Assembly: GCF_002286935.1 (NCBI RefSeq)
Contig: NZ_MVOH01000017.1
Location: forward strand, 124,001-188,000
Origin: Bifidobacterium criceti
GTDB taxonomy: Bacteria > Actinomycetota > Actinomycetes > Actinomycetales > Bifidobacteriaceae
Direction: 5' to 3'
Length of the DNA: 64,000 nucleotides
Part shown: in pieces, positions 54,507 to 63,299 of the stretch
Layout of the letters: every line of letters begins with the position of its first letter
How positions within the stretch are numbered: position 1 is the first letter of the stretch
Made by a program: the position numbers and the translations under genes
The notes under the pieces: model-generated
Database searches by the model: none
Told to the model about the DNA's origin: nothing
Seen by the model: only the letters and a program-made list of their open reading frames with translations

Positions 54507-55784
54507 ATGGAGGCCATGAGCTTGGATGTTCCGGATATCGCGACCCTGTTGCAATTCGTGCCGACCACGCAGTACGGGGACACGATCGACAACGCGCGCG
54601 CATGCGACGTGCCCGCGCCATTCACGCCGGCCGACACGGCGCCGCGCGGAGGGGCGCTCCACCTGTCGTCGGTGCTGCCCGCGTTGTCCGCGGCGATCGG
54701 CGCCCCTGTGACGACGGACGTCCACCGTGACCCATCGGCGCTCGCGACCGCGCTCGGCATACCGTCGGCGCGCGCGGCGATCGTCGTGCTCATCGACGGA
54801 TTGGGGTTCTGGAACCTCAAGATGAGCCTCGGACACGCGCCATACATGCGCGCACTGTTGCGCGACGGGACGAACGACCGTCCGATCTCGACATGCTCAC
54901 CGAGCACGACGACGGCCGCGATGGCGACGTTCGGCACCGGCACATGCCCAGGGCTGACGTCAATGACGGGCTACACGCAGCGCAACCCGCTGACCGACGA
55001 GATCTGCCAGCTCATCCAGTTCCGCGGCGCGCCGCATCCCGAGGACCTCCAACGCGTCCCGACGGTCTTCGAAACGCTCGCTGCACAAGGCCTGCGCGTC
55101 ACGAGCGTCGGCCTGACGCGCTTCATGGCGTCGCCGCTCACGCGCGCCGCGCTGCGTGGCGCGCAGTACATCGGCAAGGACAATCCGCTCGCACGCGTGC
55201 GCGCCGCAGCCGAAAGCGCGAAGGAACCAGGGCTCACGTACCTGTACATGCGCGACGTCGACAAGACCGGCCACGCCGAAGGATGGCGCTCCGAAGCGTG
55301 GACGACGACGCTCGAGAGGATCGACGGCCAGCTGGAGACGTTGCGCAGGCTCGCGCCGCACGGCACCGCGATCGTCATCGTCGCCGACCACGGCATGGTC
55401 GCTGCCGATCCCACACGACAGATCGACGTTGCGAAGGAAGCGCAGCTCATGCAGGACGTCACGATGATCGGCGGCGAGCCACGCTCGGTCATGGTGTACG
55501 CCGACGAAGGCTCCGACGTCGACGCGCTCGCGGCACGCTGGCGCACAAGGCTCGACGGCCTCGCATGGGTGCGCACGAAGGACGAGGCAATCGACGCGGG
55601 CCTCTATGGGCCGGTCAGTGACGACACACGTGACGTGCTCGGCGACCTCATCGTCGAGGCGGCGGACACGGTGACCCTCGTCGATTCGCGTACGCAGACC
55701 GAGGGGGCGATGGCGATGCCGGGCGTGCACGGTTCACAGACGATGCTCGAAATGGACATCCCATGCCTCATCGATCTCGTGTGA
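54507..55784 (+). CDS. Alkaline-phosphatase-superfamily nucleotide pyrophosphatase/phosphodiesterase
   Basis: A 425-residue protein of the type I phosphodiesterase/nucleotide pyrophosphatase family. Metal and nucleophile motifs are VVLIDGLGFWN (Asp), CSPSTTTAAMATFGTG (Thr nucleophile region), YMRDVDKTGHAEG (Asp, His), IVIVADHGMVAAD (DHG) and PGVHGSQTMLEMDIP (His). No signal peptide is visible, so it is probably cytoplasmic. It may start at 54507 or at 54516; GGAGG lies between them, too close to the second, so the first is kept. Lies after the FHA-ABC exporter genes, possibly co-transcribed. Confidence 0.82.
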   Translation: MEAMSLDVPDIATLLQFVPTTQYGDTIDNARACDVPAPFTPADTAPRGGALHLSSVLPALSAAIGAPVTTDVHRDPSALATALGIPSARAAIVVLIDGLGFWNLKMSLGHAPYMRALLRDGTNDRPISTCSPSTTTAAMATFGTGTCPGLTSMTGYTQRNPLTDEICQLIQFRGAPHPEDLQRVPTVFETLAAQGLRVTSVGLTRFMASPLTRAALRGAQYIGKDNPLARVRAAAESAKEPGLTYLYMRDVDKTGHAEGWRSEAWTTTLERIDGQLETLRRLAPHGTAIVIVADHGMVAADPTRQIDVAKEAQLMQDVTMIGGEPRSVMVYADEGSDVDALAARWRTRLDGLAWVRTKDEAIDAGLYGPVSDDTRDVLGDLIVEAADTVTLVDSRTQTEGAMAMPGVHGSQTMLEMDIPCLIDLV

Positions 55785-55807
55785 GGCGTCAGGAATCGGG
55801 GAGGCGG

Positions 55808-55871
55808 CGGTTCGGCTACGCCTTTGGCTTGCCGCAGTGCCGTCCGGTTCGGCTACGCCTTTGGCTTGCCG
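55808..55871. repeat. Partial tandem duplication at the 3' end of sepH
   Basis: A 27-base sequence at 55808-55834 is repeated exactly at 55845-55871, giving a 37-base period. The second copy contains the last codons and stop of sepH (encoding FGKPKA); the first lies just beyond the stop, in the gap to the phosphodiesterase gene. Confidence 0.85.
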
Positions 55872-56893
55872 AACATGATCTCGTCCCAGCTGGGCACCGG
55901 GGGACGGTGGCGGCTCGATTTGCGTGTGTCCTTGTCGGCATGCGCATGTGTCGGTTCGTGCTCTTGAGCGGTCGTGTCCGCGGCGGGTGCGGCCGCCGGC
56001 GCGGGGGTGGTGGCGTTCCCGGAGGCTTGCGACTGTGCCGTGCCCGACGGAGCGGGATTTGGCGCAGGCGTCGAGCCGCCCTCCGGTTGTGCGGGCTGCT
56101 GGGGTAGCGGCACATCGATCGGTGCCGGCTGCGATTTCCGTTGCGGCTTCGGCTGCTGCGCTGTCGGCGTACCGCCACGCTGCCCCCATGCGGCGACGGT
56201 CTGCTCGATGCGGGCGGAGCGTGCGGAATCGCCGGGCAACGTGATCGACGTCGGGATCGCATCGTCAAGGACATCGTCCTGTTCGCCCGCGGCGACCGCG
56301 GCGCTCGGGGACGTCTCGCCGATGAGTTTACGCGCCGCGTTGTTGATGCATACGACCGAATTGTCATGCATGTTCCACGACCATTCCGCATGGATCGGGT
56401 GCCCCGCGGATGTGAACGACGCGATGATGCGCCACGGTTCGAGGCCACGGCGCGTCGCCTTCCAGCTCACGTCGTCACGCCTGACGCGCGCAGCGGCGAA
56501 CGTGCGTTCGATGACGTCGCCGAGCGAGCGCATCCTCGACTCCTTCGGCGCGGGCACACGCAGGAACTGCTCGATCGCATAGCTTTTCTCCGATTCGACG
56601 GCCGACGAGAAGCGGCGCACGAGGATCGGGCTCAGGTCGTACCGTTCGGCGACCTGGTCGGGGTCCATGCCGGCGCGGATGAGCGCTTGGATCTGTGAGA
56701 TCGGCAATGTGCGCTGCTGTTGCGGCGCCTCCTCGACGTGCTGCTCCGACCGCAGCTGCTTGGCTTCGAGCATCGCGCGTTCGAGTGTCTCGTCGATGTT
56801 CACGGCGAACGGTGTGCCATCGACGGTGAACACGAGCGATCCGGTCTTCGTGACATGGTCGAACCGTGCAACCGGGTAGGAGTCACCTGCCAT
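55853..56893 (-). CDS. sepH: Septation protein SepH (DUF3071)
   Basis: Actinobacterial cell-division protein that stimulates FtsZ assembly. About 346 residues: the N-terminal DUF3071 domain with a helix-turn-helix (ISQIQALIRAGMDPDQVAER, YDLSPILVRRF), the WKATRRGLEPWRIIASF stretch, a long Pro/Gln/Ala-rich disordered linker, and the conserved tail PPVPSWDEIMFGKPKA. The ATG at 56893 follows GAGG by 9 bases; a TTG two codons upstream is possible. Lies next to DUF4193-dut-rel, as in related genomes. Confidence 0.92.
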   Translation of the reverse strand: MAGDSYPVARFDHVTKTGSLVFTVDGTPFAVNIDETLERAMLEAKQLRSEQHVEEAPQQQRTLPISQIQALIRAGMDPDQVAERYDLSPILVRRFSSAVESEKSYAIEQFLRVPAPKESRMRSLGDVIERTFAAARVRRDDVSWKATRRGLEPWRIIASFTSAGHPIHAEWSWNMHDNSVVCINNAARKLIGETSPSAAVAAGEQDDVLDDAIPTSITLPGDSARSARIEQTVAAWGQRGGTPTAQQPKPQRKSQPAPIDVPLPQQPAQPEGGSTPAPNPAPSGTAQSQASGNATTPAPAAAPAADTTAQEHEPTHAHADKDTRKSSRHRPPVPSWDEIMFGKPKA

Positions 56894-57054
56894 GAGCAAA
56901 CACCTCTTTCATCCAGAATGTGAGCAGTTTCCATTGTGCCCCACGTGTCGGATTTTACGTAACGGTTTCATCGTGTATCCTATGCGGGGAAAACCATGTA
57001 TTGTATGGTGCGTCGCAATGGATAAGCCGCCATCAATCGATGAAAGGAATCGCT

Positions 57055-57348
57055 ATGGCACAGGATTATGATTCCCCGCGCAACAAGGACGAGGACGAGG
57101 AGTCGCTGCAGGCGCTCGGCAAGAGCTCGCAGAACTCCGCGACCGACATGGACGACGACGAGAACGCGATCGCCGAGGACTACGAGCTCCCCGGCGCCGA
57201 CCTGAGCAACGAGGACGCGTCGGTGACCGTCATCCCGATGCAGGGCGACGAATTCATCTGCTCGGAATGCTTCCTTGTCAAGCACCGCAGCCAGCTCGCG
57301 TACACGACGCCTGACGGCCAGCCGGTGTGCAAGGAGTGTGCGGCCTGA
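57055..57348 (+). CDS. DUF4193 family protein
   Basis: A 97-residue acidic protein with a C-terminal zinc-ribbon-like pair of cysteine knuckles (FICSECFLVKHR and PVCKECAA). The N-terminal half is Asp/Glu/Ser-rich and likely disordered. DUF4193 is conserved in actinobacteria at this position; its function is unknown. AAAGGAA precedes the ATG. Its stop shares a base with the dut start (TGATG), so the two are coupled. Confidence 0.85.
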   Translation: MAQDYDSPRNKDEDEESLQALGKSSQNSATDMDDDENAIAEDYELPGADLSNEDASVTVIPMQGDEFICSECFLVKHRSQLAYTTPDGQPVCKECAA

Positions 57349-57818
57349 TGAGTTTCGACCCCGCCTACAACGAGCCGGAATCCACCGAGGTGCTCGTATG
57401 CCCGGTCGATCCGGACGCGCCGGTCGCCCTGCGGTATGCGCATGCGGGGGATGCGGGCGCCGACCTCATGACGACCGAGCATATCGAGCTCAAACCGTTC
57501 GAACGTGCACTCGTGCACACCGGTGTACGCATCGCGTTGCCCGCCGGCTACGTCGCGCTCGTGCATCCGCGTTCCGGACTCGCCGCGAAACGCGGCGTGA
57601 CGGTGCTCAACGCGCCCGGTACGGTCGATGCCGGCTACCGTGGCGAGGTCATGGTGCCGCTCATCAACCTCGACGCGCATGAGACGGCCGTCTTCGAACC
57701 CGGCGACCGAATCGCCCAGCTCGTCATCCAACGGTACGTCGAGGCGGTGTTCGTGCCCGCCACGTCGCTTCCCGGCTCGGACAGGGCCGAACGGGGGTTC
57801 GGGTCGACGGGCGTATGA
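57348..57818 (+). CDS. dut: dUTP diphosphatase
   Basis: Hydrolyses dUTP to dUMP, keeping uracil out of DNA. 156 residues with the trimeric dUTPase motifs: AHAGDAGADL (1), HPRSGLAAKRGVTVLNAPGT (2-3), VDAGYRGEVMVPLINL, GDRIAQLVIQ (4) and the Gly-rich RGFGSTG (5). It follows DUF4193 with overlapping stop and start. Confidence 0.93.
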   Translation: MSFDPAYNEPESTEVLVCPVDPDAPVALRYAHAGDAGADLMTTEHIELKPFERALVHTGVRIALPAGYVALVHPRSGLAAKRGVTVLNAPGTVDAGYRGEVMVPLINLDAHETAVFEPGDRIAQLVIQRYVEAVFVPATSLPGSDRAERGFGSTGV

Positions 57819-57903
57819 CGACGCGCCGTCGCACGGTGCGCCGTGCGTAGAATGAAATGACGCCATGCGACCGGCATGGCGCGCCCATGGGAGAGGAGAG
57901 TGG

Positions 57904-60249
57904 ATGATGGTGGATACGGACGACGAGATGCAGCCCGCCAACATGCTCGGCTGCGAGATCAGCGAGAACCCGTTGGATCCCCTTGCCCCGATCCTCTCGA
58001 TCTGCAGGCAGCACCATCCCGACGAGGACATGGAGATCCTCTCACGCGCCTACGAGCGCGCCGTCATCCAGCATTCCACGCAGCGCCGCAAATCGGGCGA
58101 GCCGTACATCATCCATCCGCTCGCCGTCGCGCAGATCCTCGCCGACCTCGGCATGGGTCCGCTCGTCGTCGCGGCGGGCCTGTTGCATGACACGGTCGAG
58201 GACACCGATTACACGCTCGACGAGTGCCGCGCGGAGTTCGGCGACACCGTCGCCGGTCTCGTCGACGGTGTCACGAAGCTCACGAAGATGGACTACGGCG
58301 ACTCCGCGCAGGCGGAGACGATCCGCAAGATGGTCGTCGCGATGAGCCGTGACGTGCGTGTGCTCGTCGTCAAACTCGCCGACCGTGTGCACAACGCGCG
58401 CACGTGGCGATACGTCAAGCCGTCGAGCGCGCAGAAAAAGGCGCGCGAGACGCTCGACGTCTATGCGCCGCTCGCGAACCGCCTCGGCATGAACGCGATC
58501 AAGACGGAACTCGAGGAGCTGAGTTTCAAGGTCCTCTATCCGAAGATCTACAACGAGATCGTCATGCTCGTCGCGCACCGCGCGGGACAGCGCGAAGTCT
58601 ACCTCAAGCAGATCATCGCCGAGATCAACGAGGATCTGGGCGACCTCGACATCCACGCGATGGTCACGGGACGGCCGAAGGACTATTTCTCGATCTACCA
58701 GAAAATGATCGTGCGCGGGCATGATTTCTCCGACATCTACGACCTCGTCGGCGTGCGCATCATCGTCGACACGATCCAGGACTGCTATGCCGTGCTCGGC
58801 GCCGTGCACGCGCGATGGAACCCGGTCCCCGGACGGTTCAAGGACTACATCGCGATGCCGAAGCTCAACATGTACCAGAGCCTGCACACGACCGTCGTCG
58901 GCCCCGGCGGCAAACCCGTCGAGATCCAGATCCGCACGTGGGACATGCACCGTCGCGCCGAATTCGGCATCGCCGCGCATTGGAAGTACAAGGCGAACGG
59001 CCAGGCGGGGCGCGCGCTGAGCACCCCCGATAAGAAGGACCGTGAGCGCGGCCGGCAGGAGCTTGAGGAAGGCGACAACCTCAAATGGATCCAGCAGCTC
59101 GCCGATTGGACGAGCGAGACGCCGGATTCGGATGAGTTCCTTGGTTCGCTCAAGGAGGACCTTGGTGCGGCCGAAGTGTATGTGTTCACGCCGAAAGGCA
59201 AGATCGTCTCGCTTCCCGCGGACGCCACGCCCGTCGATTTCGCGTACGCCGTGCATACCGAGGTCGGCCACCGCACGATGGGCGCACGTGTCAACGGCAG
59301 GCTTGTGCCGCTCGACACGACGCTTGAGAACGGCGACACGGTCGAGGTGCTCACGAGCAAGTCGGACACGGCCGGGCCGTCGCGTGATTGGCTGAGTTTC
59401 GTCAAGAGCCCGAAGGCGCGCAACAAGATCCGCCAATGGTTCAGCAAGGAACGGCGCACCGAGGCGATCGAGGAGGGGCGCGACGAGCTGACGCGCGCGA
59501 TCCGCAAACGCAATCTGCCCGTCAACACGTTGCTCACGCCCGAGGCGATGGTCGGCGTCGCCGACGACCTCAACCTGCCGAACGTCGAGGCCGTCTACGC
59601 GGCGATCGGCGAAGGCCAGGTCTCGACGCAGAACGTCATCTCCCATCTGGTCAAGGACGCCGGCAGCGACGAGGTGGCCGAGGAGGCGGAGGAGGAGGTC
59701 CTCCCGCTGCGCGTGCCGAAGCACCGCCACGGCGGCTCCGGGCCGGGCATCGCAGTCAAGGGCGTCACCGACATCTGGGTCAAGCTCGCCAAGTGCTGCA
59801 TGCCGGTGCCCGGCGACAGCATCGTCGGGTTCATCACGCGCAACGAGGGCGTCTCGGTGCACCGGGTCGACTGCCTCAACATGATCAACCTCAAGCGCCG
59901 CGAGCCCGAACGCGTCGTCGACGTGTCGTGGACGAACGACAAGGGCCTGTTCATGGTGCGCATCCAGGTGGAGGCGCTCGACCGGCCGCATCTGCTGTCC
60001 GACGTGACGCGCGTGCTGTCCGACCACGGCGTCAACATCCTCTCCGGCTCGATCGCGACCGGCTCGGACCGTGTGGCCACAAGCCAGTTCAGCTTCGAGA
60101 TGGCCGACCCGCAGCATCTGAACACGCTGCTGTCCGCGGTGCGCAAGATCGACGGCGTCTTCGACGTCTACCGCCTGACGGGGGCGAAGGATTCCGCGCA
60201 GCCGCGCATGCGGCGCATCCATGCGGGCCACGAACAGCAATCACACTGA
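57904..60249 (+). CDS. rel: Bifunctional (p)ppGpp synthetase/hydrolase Rel
   Basis: Stringent-response enzyme of 781 residues: HD hydrolase domain (HDTVEDTDYTLDECRAEFGD, KLADRVHNARTWRYV), RelA/SpoT synthetase (YDLVGVRIIVDTIQDCYAVL, MYQSLHTTVVGPGGKPVEIQ), TGS (EVYVFTPKGKIVSLPADATP), a helical/zinc-finger region (LAKCCMPVPGDSIVGFI) and a C-terminal ACT domain. GAGGAG lies 6 bases before tandem ATGs at 57904/57907. TAGAAT at 57849-57854 may be its -10. The hydrolase motif is intact, so it can both make and degrade (p)ppGpp, unlike the small synthetase at 11601. Confidence 0.95.
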   Translation: MMVDTDDEMQPANMLGCEISENPLDPLAPILSICRQHHPDEDMEILSRAYERAVIQHSTQRRKSGEPYIIHPLAVAQILADLGMGPLVVAAGLLHDTVEDTDYTLDECRAEFGDTVAGLVDGVTKLTKMDYGDSAQAETIRKMVVAMSRDVRVLVVKLADRVHNARTWRYVKPSSAQKKARETLDVYAPLANRLGMNAIKTELEELSFKVLYPKIYNEIVMLVAHRAGQREVYLKQIIAEINEDLGDLDIHAMVTGRPKDYFSIYQKMIVRGHDFSDIYDLVGVRIIVDTIQDCYAVLGAVHARWNPVPGRFKDYIAMPKLNMYQSLHTTVVGPGGKPVEIQIRTWDMHRRAEFGIAAHWKYKANGQAGRALSTPDKKDRERGRQELEEGDNLKWIQQLADWTSETPDSDEFLGSLKEDLGAAEVYVFTPKGKIVSLPADATPVDFAYAVHTEVGHRTMGARVNGRLVPLDTTLENGDTVEVLTSKSDTAGPSRDWLSFVKSPKARNKIRQWFSKERRTEAIEEGRDELTRAIRKRNLPVNTLLTPEAMVGVADDLNLPNVEAVYAAIGEGQVSTQNVISHLVKDAGSDEVAEEAEEEVLPLRVPKHRHGGSGPGIAVKGVTDIWVKLAKCCMPVPGDSIVGFITRNEGVSVHRVDCLNMINLKRREPERVVDVSWTNDKGLFMVRIQVEALDRPHLLSDVTRVLSDHGVNILSGSIATGSDRVATSQFSFEMADPQHLNTLLSAVRKIDGVFDVYRLTGAKDSAQPRMRRIHAGHEQQSH

Positions 60250-60269
60250 TCCGGATGGTGGTCAGGTCC

Positions 60270-60347
60270 CGCTTTTTCCTGATACGGCGCAGGGGGCGTC
60301 GCCATCGTACGATGGCGACGCCCCCTGCGCCGTATCAGGAAAAAGCG
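60270..60347. terminator. 78-bp perfect palindrome between rel and the cyclophilin gene
   Basis: Both 39-base arms match exactly around GTAC, with no loop in the DNA. The outer part is CGCTTTTTCC on one side and GGAAAAAGCG on the other, so a T-run is present in the RNA from either direction. It begins 20 bases after rel and ends 32 bases before the opposing stop. Confidence 0.8.
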
Positions 60348-60378
60348 CCTGTCAGGCCGCTCTTGGTTGGGACTTCGT

Positions 60379-60918
60379 TCAGCCCTTGATTTCGATCGAT
60401 TCGATCATGACCGGTTCGAGCGGGCAGTCGCGCGCGTCGGTCGCGACCGCGTCGATCTTGTCGACGACGGCCTTCGACGCCTCGTCGGCGACTTCGCCGA
60501 AGATCGTGTGGTGGCCGTCGAGCCACGGCGTCGGCACGGTCGTGATGAAGAACTGCGAGCCGTTCGTGCCGTGGGGCTTGCCATCGGCGCCGGGTGCGAG
60601 GCCCGCGTTCGCCATCGCGAGCAGGTAGGGGCGGTCGAACTTGAGCGTCGGGACGATCTCGTCATCGAAATCGTATCCGGGGCCGCCCGTGCCGGTGCCG
60701 AGCGGGCAGCCGCCCTGGATCATGAAATCCTTGATGACACGGTGGAACGTCAGTCCGTCGTAGAAGCGCTCATTCGACTGTTCGCCCGTGAACGGGTCGC
60801 GCCATGTGCGCTTGCCGCTCGCAAGCCCAAGGAAGTTGTCGACGGTCTTCGGCGTCTTGTCGTCGAAGAGGTTGATTGTGATATCACCTTCGGAGGTGTG
60901 CATGATAATAGTGGTCAT
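60379..60918 (-). CDS. Peptidyl-prolyl cis-trans isomerase, cyclophilin type
   Basis: A 179-residue cytoplasmic cyclophilin with [33 protein letters not shown] (catalytic Arg), [40 protein letters not shown] and FGEV. No signal peptide. The start is ATG at 60918, with a weak site (AAGG directly before it); a leaderless start with TACCGT 8 bases upstream is possible. Confidence 0.9.
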   Translation of the reverse strand: MTTIIMHTSEGDITINLFDDKTPKTVDNFLGLASGKRTWRDPFTGEQSNERFYDGLTFHRVIKDFMIQGGCPLGTGTGGPGYDFDDEIVPTLKFDRPYLLAMANAGLAPGADGKPHGTNGSQFFITTVPTPWLDGHHTIFGEVADEASKAVVDKIDAVATDARDCPLEPVMIESIEIKG

Positions 60919-61006
60919 ACCTTGACACGGTAGCATACGGGCGTGCTCGCCGCGTGCGCCGATGCCCGCGTGGCGAACGCGGCGGCGCGGCCCACGCGTC
61001 ACCGGC

Positions 61007-61834
61007 TCACAGCACGCCGAAACGCCGCAGCGCGTGCGCGACGCCGTCGTCGTCGACGTCTTGCGTGACATAGTCGGCGGCGGCCTTCGCCTCGTCGGTG
61101 CCGTTGCCCATCGCGACGCCGACATGCGCGTACCGCAGCATGTCCACGTCGTTGCCGCCGTCGCCGAACGCCATCGACTCTTCGCGTGTGAGCCCCGCGT
61201 CGGCGAGGAGCGCCTCCATGCCGCGGTCCTTGCCGCCGGAGGCGGGGATGAGGTCGACGAACGCGGGATGCCAACGCACGCCGCGCACGGCCGGGCATGC
61301 GCCGACGATCTCACGTTCCCCGTCGACGTCCACATAGGGGCTGATCTGGTAGATGGGGTGGTCGTCGATGCGCGTGTGCGGGTCGACGAAGCGCACGCGC
61401 GGCGCCGTCTTGCCGAGCGACTTCCACATCGCGCGCATCTGTGCGGAATCATGGTTGGAATACGTCGTATCGCGCTCGGCGAACACAGCGGACACGTCGG
61501 GGTGCGCGTCGAGCCATGCGACGATGCGGCGCACATCACCCCAATCGATCGGCACATCGGATACGACGGTGCCGTCCGGCCTCCAGCACAACTGCCCGTT
61601 GACGCCGGCGACGCCATCGAACGACACAGGGATCGAGTCGAGGACGACCTTCATCTGCTCAGGCGAACGCCCTGTGCAGATGAAGGTCCTTATACCCTTG
61701 CCGCGCAGCGCGGCAAGCGCGTCGAGCGTCGAACGCGGCACGGCATGCGTCGCGAAGCTCGTCAGGGTGCCGTCGATGTCGAAGAACACGGCGCGTATGC
61801 GATGGCCATCCGGGAGGAGCGGTGAAGTCGTCAT
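61007..61834 (-). CDS. HAD-superfamily hydrolase, Cof type
   Basis: A 275-residue phosphatase of HAD subclass IIB. Motif I is [11 protein letters not shown] (nucleophile Asp), motif [13 protein letters not shown], and motif [25 protein letters not shown] with Lys-containing stretch before it. Substrates are typically sugar phosphates or nucleotides. TAGGAT (minus strand, plus coordinates 61842-61847) lies 7 bases before the ATG and no Shine-Dalgarno is present, predicting a leaderless mRNA. Confidence 0.87.
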   Translation of the reverse strand: MTTSPLLPDGHRIRAVFFDIDGTLTSFATHAVPRSTLDALAALRGKGIRTFICTGRSPEQMKVVLDSIPVSFDGVAGVNGQLCWRPDGTVVSDVPIDWGDVRRIVAWLDAHPDVSAVFAERDTTYSNHDSAQMRAMWKSLGKTAPRVRFVDPHTRIDDHPIYQISPYVDVDGEREIVGACPAVRGVRWHPAFVDLIPASGGKDRGMEALLADAGLTREESMAFGDGGNDVDMLRYAHVGVAMGNGTDEAKAAADYVTQDVDDDGVAHALRRFGVL

Positions 61835-62117
61835 GGTGGCAATCCTACCGTGGGTTCATCTCACGAAACGGACACGACGGCGGCGGCCTCGGCGGCGCAC
61901 GGCGGAACACGACGGTGGGGAAGGCCCGTCATCATGGCCCGCGAACACCGTCTATAAACGGAAACGATAACGAAAGGTGCGATCGAGGTCCTGAACGGTC
62001 GTATCCTTGAACACGTCGCACAACCGGACGTCCACAGCGGGCAGCGGGACGCCACGGCGTGCAGGACCACCACGATAGGGAAACGACAGACCAGTCACCA
62101 CAAACAACGGAGAGCAG
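61835..62117 (+). promoter_or_regulatory. Gap upstream of the methionine importer genes
   Basis: A 283-base gap between divergent genes. A TATAAA at 61951-61956 could be a -10 for metQ; GTGCGA (61977) and TCGCAC (62018) could pair in the leader. No SAM riboswitch (S-box or SAM-IV core) was recognised by eye. The metQ ribosome site is GGAGAG. Confidence 0.35.
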
Positions 62118-63149
62118 ATGAGCCAGAACAACACGAACGAACCGGGCAAGGCACCGGAGCTCAACACCGACGAACCGGTGCGCGTCAACCATACGGCGCG
62201 CAACATCATCATCGCGGTCCTCGTCGTCCTGCTCGTCGCGGCGGGCGCCTTCTTCGGCTTCCACCAGGCGAACAAAGGCAACGGCGGTGCGGCGGCAAGC
62301 GCCGAGACGAAGGGCACGAAGGACAACCCGGTCAAGATCGGCGTCGTCGGCGCGACCGATCCCCAGTGGGTCGAATTCAAGAAGCAGGCCGAAGCGAAGG
62401 ACCTGTACGTCGACATCGTCGACTTCCAGGACTACACGAGCGAGAACCCGGCGCTCGATGCGGGCGACCTCGACATGAACGAGTTCCAGCATCTGCTCTA
62501 CCTCGCGAACTACAACGTGCAGAACAACAAGAACCTGCAGCCGCTCGGCGGCGTCGCGATCTACCCCCTCGGCGTCTACTCGGCGTTCGGCAAGGACGGC
62601 AAGCCGAAGTACACCGACATCAAGGACCTGCCGGCGGGCTCGACCGTCGCGATCCCGAATGACGAGACGAACCAGGCGCGCGCGATCGGCGTGCTCAAGG
62701 CGGCCGGCGTCGTCACGCTCAAGGGCGACTGGACGGCGTTCACGATCCCGCAGGACATCGATGAATCGAAGTCGAAGATCAAGGTCGTGCCGATGAAGGC
62801 CGAACAGATCGCGAACACGCTCAAGGCGGGCGGCGACGACCTGTCCGCGGGCGTCATCAACAACGACTACGTCGCCGACGCGGGCCTCGACCCGACCGAC
62901 GCGATCTACCAGGACGACGCCGAATCCGAGGAGGCGCGCCCATACATCAACATCTTCGCCGTGCGCGCCGACGATGTGAACAACGACGTCTACAAGAAGG
63001 TCGTCGACATCTACCAGACGAAGCCCGTGCTCGACGCGCTCCAGGAGGAATCGGCCGGCACCGCCGTGTTCGCGGACAAGTTCACACAGGCCGAGCTCGC
63101 GACGTACCTCAACGACATCGAGGACGACATCCGCGCGCACAGCAAGTGA
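62118..63149 (+). CDS. metQ: Methionine ABC transporter substrate-binding protein (NlpA/MetQ family)
   Basis: A 343-residue binding protein. After a hydrophilic cytoplasmic lead of about 30 residues comes a single membrane helix NIIIAVLVVLLVAAGAFFGF, then the family domain (IGVVGATDPQWVEFKKQA, LDMNEFQHLLYLANYNVQNN, GVAIYPLGVYS, SAGVINNDYVADAGL). The lipobox Cys that anchors normal MetQ is absent, so the protein is probably held by an uncleaved signal anchor. GGAGAG precedes the ATG. The ATPase gene follows after 150 bases. Methionine is inferred from the family; other amino acids are possible. Confidence 0.85.
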   Translation: MSQNNTNEPGKAPELNTDEPVRVNHTARNIIIAVLVVLLVAAGAFFGFHQANKGNGGAAASAETKGTKDNPVKIGVVGATDPQWVEFKKQAEAKDLYVDIVDFQDYTSENPALDAGDLDMNEFQHLLYLANYNVQNNKNLQPLGGVAIYPLGVYSAFGKDGKPKYTDIKDLPAGSTVAIPNDETNQARAIGVLKAAGVVTLKGDWTAFTIPQDIDESKSKIKVVPMKAEQIANTLKAGGDDLSAGVINNDYVADAGLDPTDAIYQDDAESEEARPYINIFAVRADDVNNDVYKKVVDIYQTKPVLDALQEESAGTAVFADKFTQAELATYLNDIEDDIRAHSK

Positions 63150-63160
63150 GCGCCCGTCAC

Positions 63161-63230
63161 CGGTCACATATCCGTGCCGCCCATGCCGCTACAATGGCGG
63201 CGGGCGGCACGTCGCGTACACACGGCGCGC
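63161..63230 (+). other. Hairpin region between metQ and metN
   Basis: GTGCCGCCC at 63174-63182 pairs with GGGCGGCAC at about 63202-63210, with further pairing inside. TACAAT at 63190-63195 sits in the loop and could be a -10 element. This may partly terminate transcription and set the ratio of binding protein to ATPase. Confidence 0.4.
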
Positions 63231-63299
63231 ACCGCGGGACCCGCGGCACCGCGCGCCCACGCACAACGCAGGCAACGACAGAGGAGACAAGGCGGCACA

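Noticed and set aside
61835-62117. SAM riboswitch before the methionine importer
   Set aside because: No S-box or SAM-IV core motifs were recognised by eye; a covariance-model search would settle it.
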